Below are positions 1 to 11,439 of a stretch of DNA of 64,000 nucleotides, in pieces. Each line of letters starts with the position of its first letter. Positions within the stretch are counted from its first letter, which is position 1. Both the position numbers and the translations under genes were made by a program. The notes under the pieces are model-generated. The model was given only the letters and a program-made list of their open reading frames with translations. It ran no database searches and was not told the DNA's origin. Source of the stretch: Dipteronia dyeriana (Eukaryota > Streptophyta > Magnoliopsida > Sapindales > Sapindaceae); contig CM065298.1 in NCBI GenBank assembly GCA_032871835.1, positions 13,025,096 to 13,089,095 on the forward strand. The letters are read 5' to 3'.

Positions 1-640
1 AAAATAAAAATTAATCAAAAGAAACTTACTTTTCCAATCAATATAGATTTTCTATACAATCACAGTTTTAAACATAAAAATTAAGTGTGTTTAAGGAAAA
101 GAGAAAAAGAGAAAATCTAGATTTGACAATAATAAAGGGAGAACTAAGAGACCCGTGGATATGGAAAAAGAAAAAAAAAACAACCACACCATGATTGTGG
201 TATTTTTTTTTTCTAAATTTAATAAATTTTATTGATTTTGATATATTTTAAAATCTAATTATTTATAAAATAAAATATTTCTTTTTTTATAGGATAATTT
301 GTAACTAATTATATTATTTGTTATAAATTATCAAGTTTCTTAACTAATTATGATAATTATTTTTTAAAGCCTCAACGCCCTTTAATACAGGTTAATACAG
401 AATGGGGCTACAACCTTTCTTGGAAGTCTTGTCTTATATAAGGGGGATAGGACTGGGGGCGGGATAGACAAACAAAATATAATAATAAATAAAATAATAA
501 AATTTATCCCATTAAAATGTGTTACTGTAGATTACTTTTTGTGCAGTGAATACCGAATGAAGAATAAACTTAATCAATTAAAAATCAAAATCGATATAAA
601 AACCGTTGTTCTAACAACTTCAACCACTGTATATTTTCAA
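1..640. other. AT-rich intergenic DNA, part of a duplicated segment
   Basis: No coding sequence is visible. The part from about 300 to 640 is clearly related to 33290-33570. Both share a tract around 'ttgtgcagtgaatacc', a shared stretch ending 'caaccactgtatattttc', and then run directly into a copy of the dispersed ~200-bp repeat. The rest is homopolymer-rich, AT-rich sequence. Confidence 0.6.
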
Positions 641-1245
641 AGGTAATTCCTTTTGCCAGATTTTTTATCTTCTTCTAGGAAATGGGTGGATCAGTGGATC
701 ACCACCTTATCTATTTTTTTATTATAAAAAATTCTTATATATATATTAAAAATCTCCCACCAACAACTATGAATCACGATGAATTTAATTTGGACCGACT
801 GCTATGCAGGAACCCTGCATGATGCTAGGAAAAAAAAAATCTATACCAACCACTTTCTTTTTTGAAAGGTAGTTCCACTTGTCAGATTTTTTTTTTCCTT
901 TAGAGAAATGGGTGAATCACTGGATCACCACCATTTTTTTTTTTTTAATATATAATCATCTTTTTTTTTTTGTTTTTGTTTTGTTTTGTTTAATCTCTCA
1001 CCAACAACCATGAATCGCGATGAATTGCTACGCAGTGACCCTGCGTGATGCGAGCAAAAAAATTATATATTAACAACTTTCTTTTTTCAAAGGTAGTTCC
1101 CCTTGCCAGACTTTTTTTTTTTAGTTAATTAAGAAATGGGTGGATCAGTGGATCACTACCATATATATATATATATATAAACTCCTTTTAGAAAAAGTAC
1201 CATGAATCACGATGAATTTAATCAGGGACCCTGCATGATGCAGGC
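641..1245 (+). repeat. Dispersed ~200-bp repeat, three tandem copies
   Basis: Copies lie at about 641-840, 867-1060 and 1091-1245. Each opens with 'aggtagttccccttgcca', continues with 'gaaatgggtggatcagtgg', then a short AT-rich spacer, 'caccaacaaccatgaatc', and closes on an inverted repeat of the form 'gcagggaccctgc' followed by 'atgatgcgagc'. Further copies occur at 28198-28385, 31129-31342 and, partial, 33571-33648. There is no coding capacity. The terminal hairpin is the best-conserved part. The family is not one I recognise; it could be a non-autonomous DNA element or an old satellite-like unit. Confidence 0.75.
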
Positions 1246-1359
1246 ATATATATATATATATCTATCCGGTTTGGAGTATTATTTTTTTATTCTACTGTTA
1301 CTTTTTAGTATCTACCATCTAATTCTGTCATGTCAATGATGGTTAAATAGTAATTCAAT

Positions 1360-1530
1360 ATCAAAGTTTTTAGAAGCCTATCTGATGAGAGGGTATAATG
1401 GTAATTTTGAAATTAATTAAAAAAAATATATTAATTATTTAATTTAATAAATAATATTTATTATTAAAATAATAAATATCTTTGATACTCTCCCACCATC
1501 GATCTCATCCATTAAAAAAATATTAAAATA
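1360..1530 (+). repeat. Repeat extension shared with 31349-31535
   Basis: From 'attcaatatcaaag' through 'ctgatgagagggtataatgg' to 'tctcccaccatcgatctc', this stretch is about 90% identical by eye to 31349-31535. In both places it lies a little downstream of a dispersed-repeat copy. The two therefore form a longer composite unit of about 450 bp that was duplicated together. Confidence 0.6.
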
Positions 1531-1579
1531 TTAAATAATAAATATTTATAGAAATTAAAATTTACCCGACTTTCAAATA

Positions 1580-2632
1580 ATATTAATTATTAGGATTATA
1601 CTTAATAGCAAGAGTGCAATAATGTATTTTTATATTAATAAAGTGATTTCTAGTTTACTAAATCTTATAGCATTTATAGTTTAATTATTATAATTGTTAA
1701 AAGTAAATAATCATAAGGTTAAAAGGTTATGAGAAATGAAGAATTGTTCGTACATCTGGATATGTACAAGGCAGACACAATTCGTTAGTTATTCTTGAAC
1801 AATATTCATAACTTAAGATAAATGTTGGGCGCCTTTACCGTATTAAAGTTGTAGATTCTTTTGCTAGCATTTGAGTGAGATCAAATGTGTCATGATGAGT
1901 TTAAAATTATCAAAGTGCAGTGTCTTTAGGCAAAAGAATCTAGTGCACTAGGTGCATTGAATAGGACCACAATGAAATACTTTATCTAGAACCATCAGTG
2001 GATAAAAGTTTTCACTTGCGGATAATCAGAGAGGCTATCTTAATCCTGAGATAAATGATGGACTTATAATTACAAGTGTTATCATTTGAGCTGTCAATAA
2101 ATACGATTATATAGTATAGTCTATCCTCGATGGTTTGATGGTATTAATTTGTTAATCGATAGAGGACTTCATTTATAGCGATAGACATCGTGGCTCAATT
2201 TATTAAATCATATGAATATTTTGAGGTATTGAATATTAAATCTTAACGTTAAGTTTTCAATAGTGTCTATTGATACATGACTTCTTGACAAGTCAAAATA
2301 TTCAAGTTCAAAATATGGTCATATGAGTAAACATAGTAACTAAGAGAGCTATAAATGGTATATGAGTTCTTGGTACTTATATTTTTCACGAGGATACATT
2401 ATCTTCAATAAGATTGTCTACGGTACGAATGAGGAACATTAATTTATTCTATCTTTATATAAAAGTTCAATTTTAGTTCTTTAGTGGAATGAACTAAAAT
2501 TACTATATCGAACCTAAGTGAATCATTTGTTGTTTGTGAATCTGTGAGTAGGTTATGTTATTGAAGCTTAAATTTAGATAGCCCGCCAAGATCCCCAATC
2601 CACACGAACTTGTATGGATCACTTGATATATT
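1580..2632 (+). mobile_element. Ty1/copia LTR, segment 1 of 3
   Basis: This block is collinear with 61195-62075, for example 'aagtgatttctagttta', 'atcgatagaggacttcat' and 'cacgaggatac', with about 85-90% similarity by eye. It stops exactly at the left target duplication (ATATT, 2628-2632) of the Athila element. Its continuation is at 14744-14865 and then 17050-18259, where the LTR ends and a methionine-tRNA primer site follows. I infer that all three pieces are one LTR of a plus-strand copia element cut by two later insertions. The left boundary is approximate because no clear TG terminus is seen. Confidence 0.6.
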
Positions 2633-2957
2633 TGATCACTCCTAAATGAGCACCCGTAATAGTACGGAGCCGTGAGAGTAGTCCAATGATAAATAAGATT
2701 CGTTCCACGGGGATTGATGAATTGATTACCACAATTGATTGATTAGACTACTATTTAGACAAGCAAATATTTGATGATTCAATTATATTACTAACACTAA
2801 TTAACTATAAAATACTCCTAGAATGCAACTAATAAAACTTAACCAACAAGCAAACAAAACAAAGTCACACACAAGCAAGTGTTTGTATTGCTATTAGGAA
2901 CTTAGGCTAAGACCTTGAATCCACCTAACCAATCATCACCAATTTATAGACACACCA

Positions 2958-3237
2958 TTACGAATAAATTATGCAAATGTGAATGTAGACTCGTGACACC
3001 CTCTATTAGTCTCTACTCTCTCTCGAGTAATAGAGACAACACTTATATGAACCAATAACCTATCTCTCGATGGTCATCCGAAATACACACAAGTTCATTA
3101 CGAATAAATTATGCAAATGTGAATGTAGACTCGTGACACCCTCTATTAGTCTTTACTCTCTCTCGAGTAATAGAGACAACATTTATATAAACCAATAACC
3201 TATCTCTCGATGGTCATCCGAAATACACACAAGTTCA
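2958..3237. repeat. 140-bp tandem duplication inside the 3' LTR
   Basis: The sequence starting 'ttacgaataaattatgca' at 2958 is repeated from 3098 with only a few mismatches, including the block ending 'cacacaagttca'. The partner LTR has a single copy near 13445-13585, so the duplication arose after insertion or was already present in the template of only one LTR. Confidence 0.9.
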
Positions 3238-3921
3238 TTAAGCTTAGTGGTTCACTAAGTGAGTCCTAGAGACTAGCCTTGAGTATTTCTACCTTACTAG
3301 ACCTCTATCATGCATTTCATCGAGCACGTTGTGTGCTTCTCCTCTCGGTACATCACACACCAACCAAACACACATCAAATGCTAGCTAGACACTCAATGT
3401 AAATTAAAGCATGAAATACATATACATAAACACAAGCAATATGAGTAAAGTGGTGGTCTTCATTAGTAAATCATAGTAAAGGTTTCTTCTTGGCCTTAAC
3501 CAAGATGAGCTTAGTTCATAATGTAAGAAATGGCTACAAAAGATGTAATTTTTATACAAGCCATAAGCAAATATAAGTGCTAAAATGAAAGAGAGAAAGA
3601 TTCAGAATAAACTAAGTGTAGATGTCCTCTCTCTTGGTTGATGGAATATGCTTGACTTGCCCCTTATCTTGATGATCCCCTCTATGCTCCAAGGTTGGAT
3701 TTTTATGGTGGGAAATGGTAGGAAGGTTGGGTATTTGGTGTTTGGTAAAGTGGATTCGAAGTTTGGATGATGGATTAGATGTTTGATAAAGTGATTTGGT
3801 AAAGGATTTGAGTGGAAGGTAAGGGATTTGGGTGAAAGGTAGTGTTTTTGGGGTTTTGGATTGTAAATGGAGGATTTTGAGCTTAGGGTCGTGCAAGAGG
3901 TGCCCATAATAGCTCAATAAG

Positions 3922-3932
3922 GGGTATTTATA
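3922..3932 (-). promoter_or_regulatory. TATA-box-like site of the Athila LTR
   Basis: Minus-strand reading gives 'tataaataccc' in the middle of the LTR. The matching position in the other LTR (about 14267-14278) reads 'tataagtacccc'. Position and orientation suit the LTR promoter, but activity is inferred only. Confidence 0.45.
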
Positions 3933-3974
3933 TGTTTAGGAATGAGGCACGAAACCCTAGAAGTTCTGCAGAGT

Positions 3975-4275
3975 TGGACTGTTGCGCTGGTGTTGCACTG
4001 GTCGAGTGGCGCTTCACCAGCGCAACACCACTGATCTTGTGCGCTGGTAAGGGTTACGCTGGTCGAGTGGCGCCTCACCATCGTAACACCACTGATCTTG
4101 AGCACTGGTGAGGGTTACGCTGGTCAAGTGGTGCCTCACCAGCTTAACACCACCGATCTTGTGCACTGGTAAGGGTTGCGCTGGTTGAGTGGCACCTCAC
4201 CAGCGCAACACCATTGATCTTGTACGCTGATGAGGGTGGCACTGGTCGAGTGGACCCTCACCAGCGCCAGCCTTG
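3975..4275. repeat. 61-bp palindromic minisatellite in the LTR
   Basis: About four to five units, with 'gatctt' landmarks spaced 61 bp apart at 4033, 4094, 4155 and 4216. Each unit contains 'gcgctggt' and, further on, its complement 'accagcgc', so each can fold as a hairpin. The partner LTR has about three degenerate units at 14325-14545. It is GC-rich in an otherwise AT-rich region. Confidence 0.85.
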
Positions 4276-4456
4276 GCCTATGACTTCGGTTCTTCCGTTT
4301 TGGCCCCAACTTTTCTCAATTTCACACTATTACCCTGGGATTGCTAAAGGAACCTACACAAGCTTAATACACCATCAAATACTCAGTTTTTACTCAGGAA
4401 CGAGTGCAATTGATAGGAAATGGAGGCTACACCGAGTGTAGAAATGAGAGTTATCA

Positions 4457-6394
4457 AATACTTCTAAACCTATCTTTTGCTCGTCCCCGAGTAAAATCGA
4501 AACAAACAAAAAACGTTAAATTAACCTAATCCGAACTAAACTAAGAGAACACCATTTTCAATTGCAATTTCCACCGAGTCAACTAAAGATGAGATGCAGC
4601 ATTGGCCGACCCATATTGTAGTAAAAAGGGATGCCAATACATGTAAACCAATGTGCTACAACACTAGAGATTACAATTCCGGACTTCTTTATGGAGTTAC
4701 CTTCAAAAGCATCGAACACAAGAGTCATTAGATAACATTTCGCCTTTACTCTAAGCCTTTACTCTAAGCCTTTCAAGTTTCCTCTCATTTTTTTCTTTTC
4801 ACACTGAACCTAGGCTCGCTCATCAAACATATGCGAGTTGGAGTTTATGTACAAAAAAATTTCAAATTTACACGCATATGGAAAATTTGTAGGGACGCTC
4901 ATAGTTTCATGCAAATAAACCTCATGAATGGAATCAAATATTAAGAACTCCCTTGTTTTCAAGCTAGACCCTTCCTAAAGATCATTAAGACTTATTTTTA
5001 GGTGCAAGTGAGGTTGATGATGGATGGTGATGGAGAGGTCGAGTGGGTATGGTTTTATTGGTGAGACAATGATCACATTAGAGTCTTTTCCTTAATAACC
5101 TTTGTACATTCCCCTTTTTTAGCGCCTAGACAATTTATTGACTTTCAGAGTTCATACATTTTAGTGGTTGCTTTACATTTAAGCAACCCTTTTACAATGG
5201 ATTTTTAATGCTCTACTTTTTTTTTAATAAAGTGGTGCAATTTGCACAATAAGCCTAAGTACACGCTAATTGCATACATTTTGGTACATTACTCTTTAAG
5301 GCTTCTATCTTCCTTTCCTCACGACATGATCGTTGTTATGGGAAGGTCAATAGTTTAAGTCTAGTGTGGTGTAGATGTAACATGTGGTGGATATGGTGAT
5401 TGGGTTTAGTGTGTAGGTTCACATTCTTTGCATATTTAGGCACACACAAGGTTTAGGAATGTGTTTGGGTAATTTTAAATGGCTAACACACATTGCCTAT
5501 GTCATCTCTATAGGTACGAGTAAAGCAAGAAAACAAGGTAAATCATATGAGGCCAACTTTTTTTTTTAAAAAAATTGTTCTTTAATGTTCAATGCAATGA
5601 GAAAAGGTCTTTTTTCTCATTCCTAGTATCTACATGATGAGTGTTTAGAGAGTAGAATTGAAATTCACTCTTGTGGACGCAATATTTAGGCAGTGAAGCT
5701 CACAAGAGTAGTCTCCACTAGTGATCTAGACATCTCAGGCACGCTACCTCATTCACTAATGCATAATGAGTCCAGTAGGATATGTGTAAGCAATGTGGTG
5801 CTGCTTTGGCCAATACGGCCTTAGAATGATACATGACATACCAAAAATTTACTACAATGGCTCAGACAAAAAGCATCTCAACAAGCAACCCTTGTTGCTC
5901 AAATTTCTGCCTCAAAATTGGTGGAAATTTGACCCAAAAACATACAAGCATGTAAAAATTAAAAATTTAAAGACAAAGCACTCTAAACAATCAAGTAAGA
6001 CATACAAGAGCCAAAAGCTGGCTATCGATGGCCGCACCCCCAAACCTAAACGAAACATTATCCTCAATGTTTGCACAAACAAAATGAATGAACAATGTAA
6101 GCTTAGAAGCGGGAAAGAGGCCAAACGAAACACCACATAAAAAGCAACCATCACCAATAACTAAAAGCTAAGCATAATACAACTCCGCAAATATAACTTA
6201 AACAAAAGATAAATGAGAGACATAAAATAAATATGAATGAGATAAAGTATAATAAGTGAGAGAAATTACAACAGAAATGCAATAATAAAGAAAATCCATC
6301 AAATAAACATCCTAAAAAGATACAAATAAAAGTGCTTAAATAAAAATAAAAGCAACACGATTGGAGCAAATGGTGGCATGAAACAGTCTTCCGG
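4457..6394 (-). other. Athila 3' untranslated spacer
   Basis: About 1.9 kb lies between the extra ORF and the 3' LTR. Open frames here are short and show no recognisable domain. Next to the LTR the minus strand carries 'ctcggggacgagc' (4479-4491), a motif commonly seen just upstream of the polypurine tract of Athila-like elements. The polypurine tract itself is weak here. Confidence 0.65.
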
Positions 6395-7747
6395 TCAATC
6401 CTTAAACATGGGGTCCTTGCCCTTCCGTCCCCTCTCGAGGTCTTCAACTGACATGTAGTCGGGCATATAATCTCTAGCTGAAAACCCCTGGTCATAGGAA
6501 GGTGGAGGTGGAGGTGGAGGTGGAGGTGGTTGTGGTCGTCGACACCACTCTCTCCTCTGATAAGTCCGGAGGCCCAACTGCTGCCTTATGTCGACATTGT
6601 CTGTTCTGATATCCTCCATCTCAGCCTCCTGGTCTACTAAAAAAACATAAAACTGTTGGGAAAGGGTATCTATCTTACCTTTAATACGAGTCTGGACAGT
6701 CTGGCTCTCCTCGACCGCCTTTATCAACCACTCCAACTTATCCATAATTTGGCTATTTTGCTCAGGACCCTCTATCCTCATCATCACCAGAATGGCCATA
6801 GTCATAGTCTTCTTCATCTGACCCCTCAAGTCCGGAGCCTCCTTCAGGAAGGGAAATTCCTCCTGGTCTTGTCCGCCTACTAGCCATGGCCTTGCTCATT
6901 AAGTCAGTCCAAAACGGAGGTTTATAGGTCCTCTACCCCCAGTGGTGATCTCATCATCACCATACTCTGGAACCCCTGCATCCCTTCATATTTTTTTAAT
7001 TAAGCAAGGGAAAGGAATATGCCCACTTGCAATTTTTTTTCTTTTTCCCTTTAATGTCAATATCCCATGCATCATAAATCTTTGCTTTAATGATCCTCCC
7101 AATGTCAACTGGGGCTGGGGGATAAGACAATCTAGCAACTCGGCCTTATTCACTGGGATCGAACTGATGTGGAGCATGGGCTTTAGAGATGCTGAGATAA
7201 ACATGCTCATGATGGCCAGATCATTCGATAACTCTGTATGCTTCAAGAGATGCTTTCTGTCCCATCGAGTATCACCATTTCCTCTCAAAAGTCCCGCCAA
7301 CTCTGCTTGAGACCAGTCAAAGCTACGGTATCCCAAAGATAAGGCATCTTGGGGGACCGAAGTTATGCCAAAATGAGTGTTAATGATGTCCTCACTGATT
7401 TGCACTGCAACCCCTCGCACCAGGACCATACTGCTGGCAAAGAAAACTTTCTGGACAATGCTGGCATAAAAATCTCTCACCAAGGTCGTATTTGTTGCAA
7501 CCGGATGCTACACAAATGTCTCCCACCTTCTGTCTTGAATTAACCTAGGTAAAGAGGTGTCCATAAGGTCAGCTAATTGGATACCCCGTTCCATAATTAC
7601 TGTTGTTTGTCGGAGCTTCTGAAGTCTTCTATGGTAGTCTTTATTCTTAACAAGTGGCTTCGACTCTGTGGCTTGCCGTTTTCTGCTCCTAGAGGTACCT
7701 GTGGGAACTTGAGGTAACCCCCATGCAGAAGTCCTTGACTTACCCAT
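6395..7747 (-). pseudogene. Athila extra ORF (plant transposon-protein domain), broken
   Basis: The likely start is the methionine at 7747, opening MGKSRTSAWG followed by a basic stretch. The frame runs to an in-frame TAG at 7508-7510, continues in the same frame through the segment VRDFYASI ... VLVRGVAVQIS, and meets a TGA just below 6986, after which RDAGVPEYGDDE is still in frame. The central part resembles the domain annotated as putative plant transposon protein in Athila elements (sometimes called env-like), whose function is unknown. A shifted frame then gives a heptad-rich segment around MDKLEWLIKAVEES and a run of ten prolines. At least two nonsense changes and one frameshift make it non-functional. 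Confidence 0.7.
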
Positions 7748-8887
7748 ATTTAAACCCACACGGACAGAATTTCTGCTGAAAACTCGATAAACCAACCCCT
7801 AAAACGGCACACAAATAGCACTAGGTGCAACCGAGCACCTCCACAAGCGCTTATATATCCACTAAATCAAACACCACACCACACCCCAAATTCCACAGCC
7901 AATTAACCAATACCCAAGAACAATGCCAAATTCACCACATAAAATAATCCGAGACCAATTTCACACCAACAAAGGCTCTAATGATGTGCAAAAATACAAA
8001 TAGACAAAACCCAAGCAATAAATCATCCAATTTCGAGCAATGCAAGTGTCTCAACTAAAAATCCCCAAATTATAAACCCTAGCACATAAAAATCCCAAAT
8101 CTATGCCCTAGATTGTGTAGAAAGGAATTTGTATTCAAGATTGGGAGGAAAGTGATGAAAAACAAGAGGGTTTATGTGAGGACTTACTAATTTCGTGCAT
8201 GAGAGAGTGGAGAGGAAGAAGAGAGTGTTTTGAATTGTATTTGAGAGAATGACCAACTGCTGCTCGTTGAGAGGATTTAATCCTCACGCACCTAACATAT
8301 GCGCTGGTCGAGCAATGCCGACGTGCGCATGTACACCAGAGCATATGCGTTTTGTGCCAAAAAGCTGTCGTTCCACTAAATGGTTGGTCTAACTTCTTGC
8401 TTGTGCGCTGGTGGACCAGCGCCACACCAGCGCACGCCACCGGTGCAGCTCTCCAGGCGATTGGCGCCAAGCTTGTTTTCCTCTCCAATTGGTCTTCTGG
8501 TGCCCATTTTGCCCATTTTGAGTTCTCTTATAGCAAATTTTTTTCCTGCACACTCATGAAACTCAACAAAGCACATCATTTTATGGGTTTAATACAAATC
8601 TAACTTTTTTTTAACCCCAAACCTAAATTATGCATTGTCCATATTGCATCAAATCTTTTCAAAACAAGTTCACAATGCATGATCCATGCTTGGAAAGGGA
8701 AAAACTTAATGTTGCAATAATAACATACTCAAAATAAAAACTAAATTTACGAAAGAAAAATGACCTAACTACTATTTACAATATGGTACCTCCCTTTTGA
8801 TGATTCCTCAAGTAGGTTATTTAAGAAGAACTGTCTCCTTCTTCTCCTCCAAAACACTCTCTCAATAGAGTTTAAGTCTTTGTCCAT
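7748..8887 (-). other. Athila spacer between integrase and extra ORF
   Basis: No coding domain is visible. Around 8404-8440 there is a strong inverted repeat, 'gcgctggtggaccagcgc', related to the 61-bp LTR minisatellite. The minus-strand purine-rich stretch near 8200-8240 and the general composition are typical of this spacer in Athila elements. Confidence 0.6.
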
Positions 8888-10024
8888 TCACTTTGAACCT
8901 CTACTTTGCTCCATTTTCAATTTCCATGGTTCCGTACGGAAATACTTGAGTGACAGTATAGGGACCCGTCCACCGACTTTTGAGTTTCCCGGGAAATAAA
9001 CGGAGTCTTGAGTTGAAAAGGAGAATTTGATTCCCCACTTGAAAGTTTTTCTCCATAATTCTTCTATCATGCCACTTCTTGGTCTTCTCCTTGTATATCC
9101 AGGCATTTGCATATGATTCAAGCCGAATCTCATCAAGTTCATTGTGTTGGAGCAATCTTTCTCTCTTACCACTTGCATATCAAAATTCAACTTTTTGATT
9201 GTCCAATAAGCCTTGTGTTTAAGCTCAACCGGAAGGTGACATGCCTTACCATAGAAAAGCTTGTATGGAGACATGCCTAACGAGGTTTTGAATGCTGTCC
9301 TATACGCCCAAAGAGCATCATCAAGTTTCTTAGCCCAATCCTTTCGCCGGTTTCCCACCGTCTTCTCTAGAATGCTATTGATCCCCTGATTTGACACCTC
9401 CACTTAACCATTTGCTTACGGATGGTAAGGGGTAGTGATCCGATGCTTCACACCATACTTCTTCAATAAAGTTTCAAATAACCTGCTATAAAAATGAGAG
9501 CCTTCATCACTAATGATCGCTTTTGGAGTACCAAATCTTGTGAAGATGTTCTTTTGTAGGAATTTAGTGACCACATTGGCATCATTCTTAGGTGTGGCTA
9601 TGGCTTCCACCCATTTCAACATGTATTCAATCACCACTAAGATATATTGGTTACCATAAGAGCTTGGAAATGGTCCCATGATATCAACACCCCATACATC
9701 AAACAATTTCACTTCAAGTATTACATTGAGTGGCATCTCATTCCTCTTGCTAATATTGCCGGTTCCTTGGCACCGGTCACATGCTTCCATAAAACTCCGT
9801 GCATCTCGAAATAATGTAGGCCAATAGAACCCCGATTGGAGGACCTTCATTGAGGTTCTAATTGCTCCAAAGTGACCCCCACACTCCTTAGAGTGGCAGT
9901 GCATGAGGATATCCCTCATCTCTTCCTCAGGTACACATCTTCGAATGAGTCCATCACTATAAACCCGTAAAAGAAGTGGGTCATCCCATAAGTATGACTT
10001 TGCATCGGAAAGGAACTTCCTCCT
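8888..10024 (-). pseudogene. Athila integrase, broken
   Basis: This continues in frame from RNase H across a TAA. It contains an H2C2-type zinc region (HCHSKECGGHFGA ... ACDRCQ), the core entry VWGVDIMGPFPSSYG, and the segment FGTPKAIISDEGSHF with the second acidic residue. The conserved motif normally read as HPQANGQVE appears as HP-stop-ANG-stop-VEVSN, with both glutamines replaced by TAA, as expected of C-to-T changes in CAA. Further on a frameshift near 9155 moves the frame to the C-terminal part around [14 protein letters not shown] and SRWTGPYTV. It would have inserted the cDNA into the genome; it cannot be made intact. Confidence 0.85.
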
Positions 10025-10430
10025 TTAGTGGAAAGTCATATCCACCGGCATGACCTCACTTGCTAGATAATTCACAAAATCGGTAAACCAAAGAGTCATT
10101 AATTCTTGGACCACTAGTAAATGCTCATCCGGGAATTGCTCATTAATGGGGTTTGAGGTTTCTATTTCTTCTCCCCTCTCAAGTTTTGAAAAGTGATCTG
10201 CCACCAAATTCTCCGATCCTTTTTTATCACGGATCTCCAAGTCAAACTCTTGAAGCAAGAGCACCCACCTTAGAAGCCGTGGCTTGGAGTCTTTCTTTCC
10301 CATTTAATACTTGATTGTCGCATGATCAGTGTACACAATCACTTTAGAGCCCACTAGATAGGACCTAAATTTGTCAAAGGCGAATACAATGGCCAAAAGC
10401 TTTTTTTCTGTGGTGGCATAATTTACTTGA
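10025..10430 (-). pseudogene. Athila RNase H, truncated at its start
   Basis: It begins at the junction with the misplaced integrase copy, as [17 protein letters not shown], then [12 protein letters not shown], an in-frame TAA in place of a leucine-type codon, and [18 protein letters not shown] followed by [13 protein letters not shown]. These are the standard RNase H core and tail motifs of Ty3/gypsy pol. The N-terminal part of RNase H and all of reverse transcriptase upstream are missing. Confidence 0.85.
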
Positions 10431-10794
10431 GCATCATTCTTGGGTGTGGCTATGGCTTCAACCCATTTCGACACGTAGTCAACCGCCGCTAAGATATATT
10501 GGTTACCATAAGAGCTTAGAAATGGTCCCATGAAATCAACACCCCATACATCAAACAATTTCACTTTAAGCATTACATTGAGTGGCATCTCATTCCTCTT
10601 GCTAATATTGCTGGTTCTTTGGCACCGGTCACATGCTTCCATAAAACTCTGTGCATCTCAAAATATTGTAGGCCTATAGAACCCTGATTGGAGGACCTTC
10701 CTTGCAGTTCTAATTGCTCCAAAGTGACCCCCACACTTCTTAGAGTGGCAATACATGAGGATATCCCTCATCTCTTCCTCGGGTACACATCTTC
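10431..10794 (-). repeat. 364-bp integrase copy in the place of reverse transcriptase
   Basis: This segment is a near copy of 9579-9942, equal in length (364 bp) and orientation and about 95% identical by eye. It encodes [18 protein letters not shown] through [14 protein letters not shown]. On one side it joins protease (after VDFVILEMEED), on the other it joins RNase H (before [10 protein letters not shown]). The catalytic YVDD block of reverse transcriptase is not found anywhere in the element. I infer template switching during reverse transcription, or later recombination. Confidence 0.9.
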
Positions 10795-11238
10795 CTCCAT
10801 CTCAAGGATAACAAAGTCTACGAGGGAGTACAAACTCTCCACTTTCACTAGTACATCTTCCAAGACCCCTCTTGGGTATTTGAGTGACCGATCAACCAAT
10901 TGAAATGTCATGTGTGTTGGTTTCACCTCTCCAACATTTAACTTTTCAAACACCGAAAAAGGTATCAAATTGATACTTGGTTCAGAGTCGATCAATGCAT
11001 TTCCGAACTCCAATGTGCCAATGGTGCATGGAATGGTGAATTTCTCGGGATCTTGAAATTTTGGAGGCAACTTGTTTTGTAGTATTGCACTACACTCTTC
11101 ATTTAGAGGCACCATTTCAAAATCCTTCAATTTCTTCTTGTTTTCCAAAAGCTTCTTCAAAAGCTTTGTATAATTGGGCATTTGTGCCAAAGCTTCGGTG
11201 AATGGGATATTGATGTGAAGCTTCTTAAAAATTTCCAA
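10795..11238 (-). pseudogene. Athila protease / start of pol
   Basis: The reading FTEALAQMPNYTKLLKKLL, then NKLPPKFQDPEKFTIPC and ALIDSEPSINLIPFSVFEKL, matches the aspartic protease region of Athila-like pol. In active relatives the catalytic triplet reads D-L/S-G; here it reads D-S-E, so the active-site glycine is lost. The frame ends at the integrase-copy junction. Confidence 0.85.
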
Positions 11239-11439
11239 GAATTTGGCAAAATGTTGGGCATCTTTATGCTTCCTTAATCGTTATGGGTAGGGAATAGGAG
11301 GAACATATGCCTTCACTTGTGGTGGTAGAGGTAAATCATGAGAAGTATTTGGGAGCACATTAACTTGGTTCTCTTCTACCGATGGGTCTTCAAACGTCTC
11401 CTCGCCTTTAACCATAACTTCTTCTCCTTTCCCAAAGTC

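Larger units (their letters stand above)
2633..4456 (-). repeat. Athila 3' LTR (1824 bp)
   Basis: On plus it begins TGATCACTCC and ends GAGAGTTATCA; on minus it therefore begins TGATAACTC. It is about 200 bp longer than the partner LTR. The difference is explained by a 140-bp tandem duplication (2958-3237) and additional 61-bp minisatellite units (3975-4275). Confidence 0.9.

Noticed and set aside
1380..1420. 'ctgatgagag ... gaaa' resembling a hammerhead ribozyme core
   Set aside because: The stem II arms do not pair, and the homologous copy at 31388 lacks the GAAA, so the core is not conserved.
3040..3240. CRISPR-like repeats
   Set aside because: The repeats are a direct 140-bp tandem duplication in a plant LTR, not short spaced palindromic repeats with unique spacers.
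5793..6140. 115-codon open frame on plus
   Set aside because: It lies antisense in the Athila 3' spacer, is lysine- and asparagine-rich from AT bias, and has no domain.
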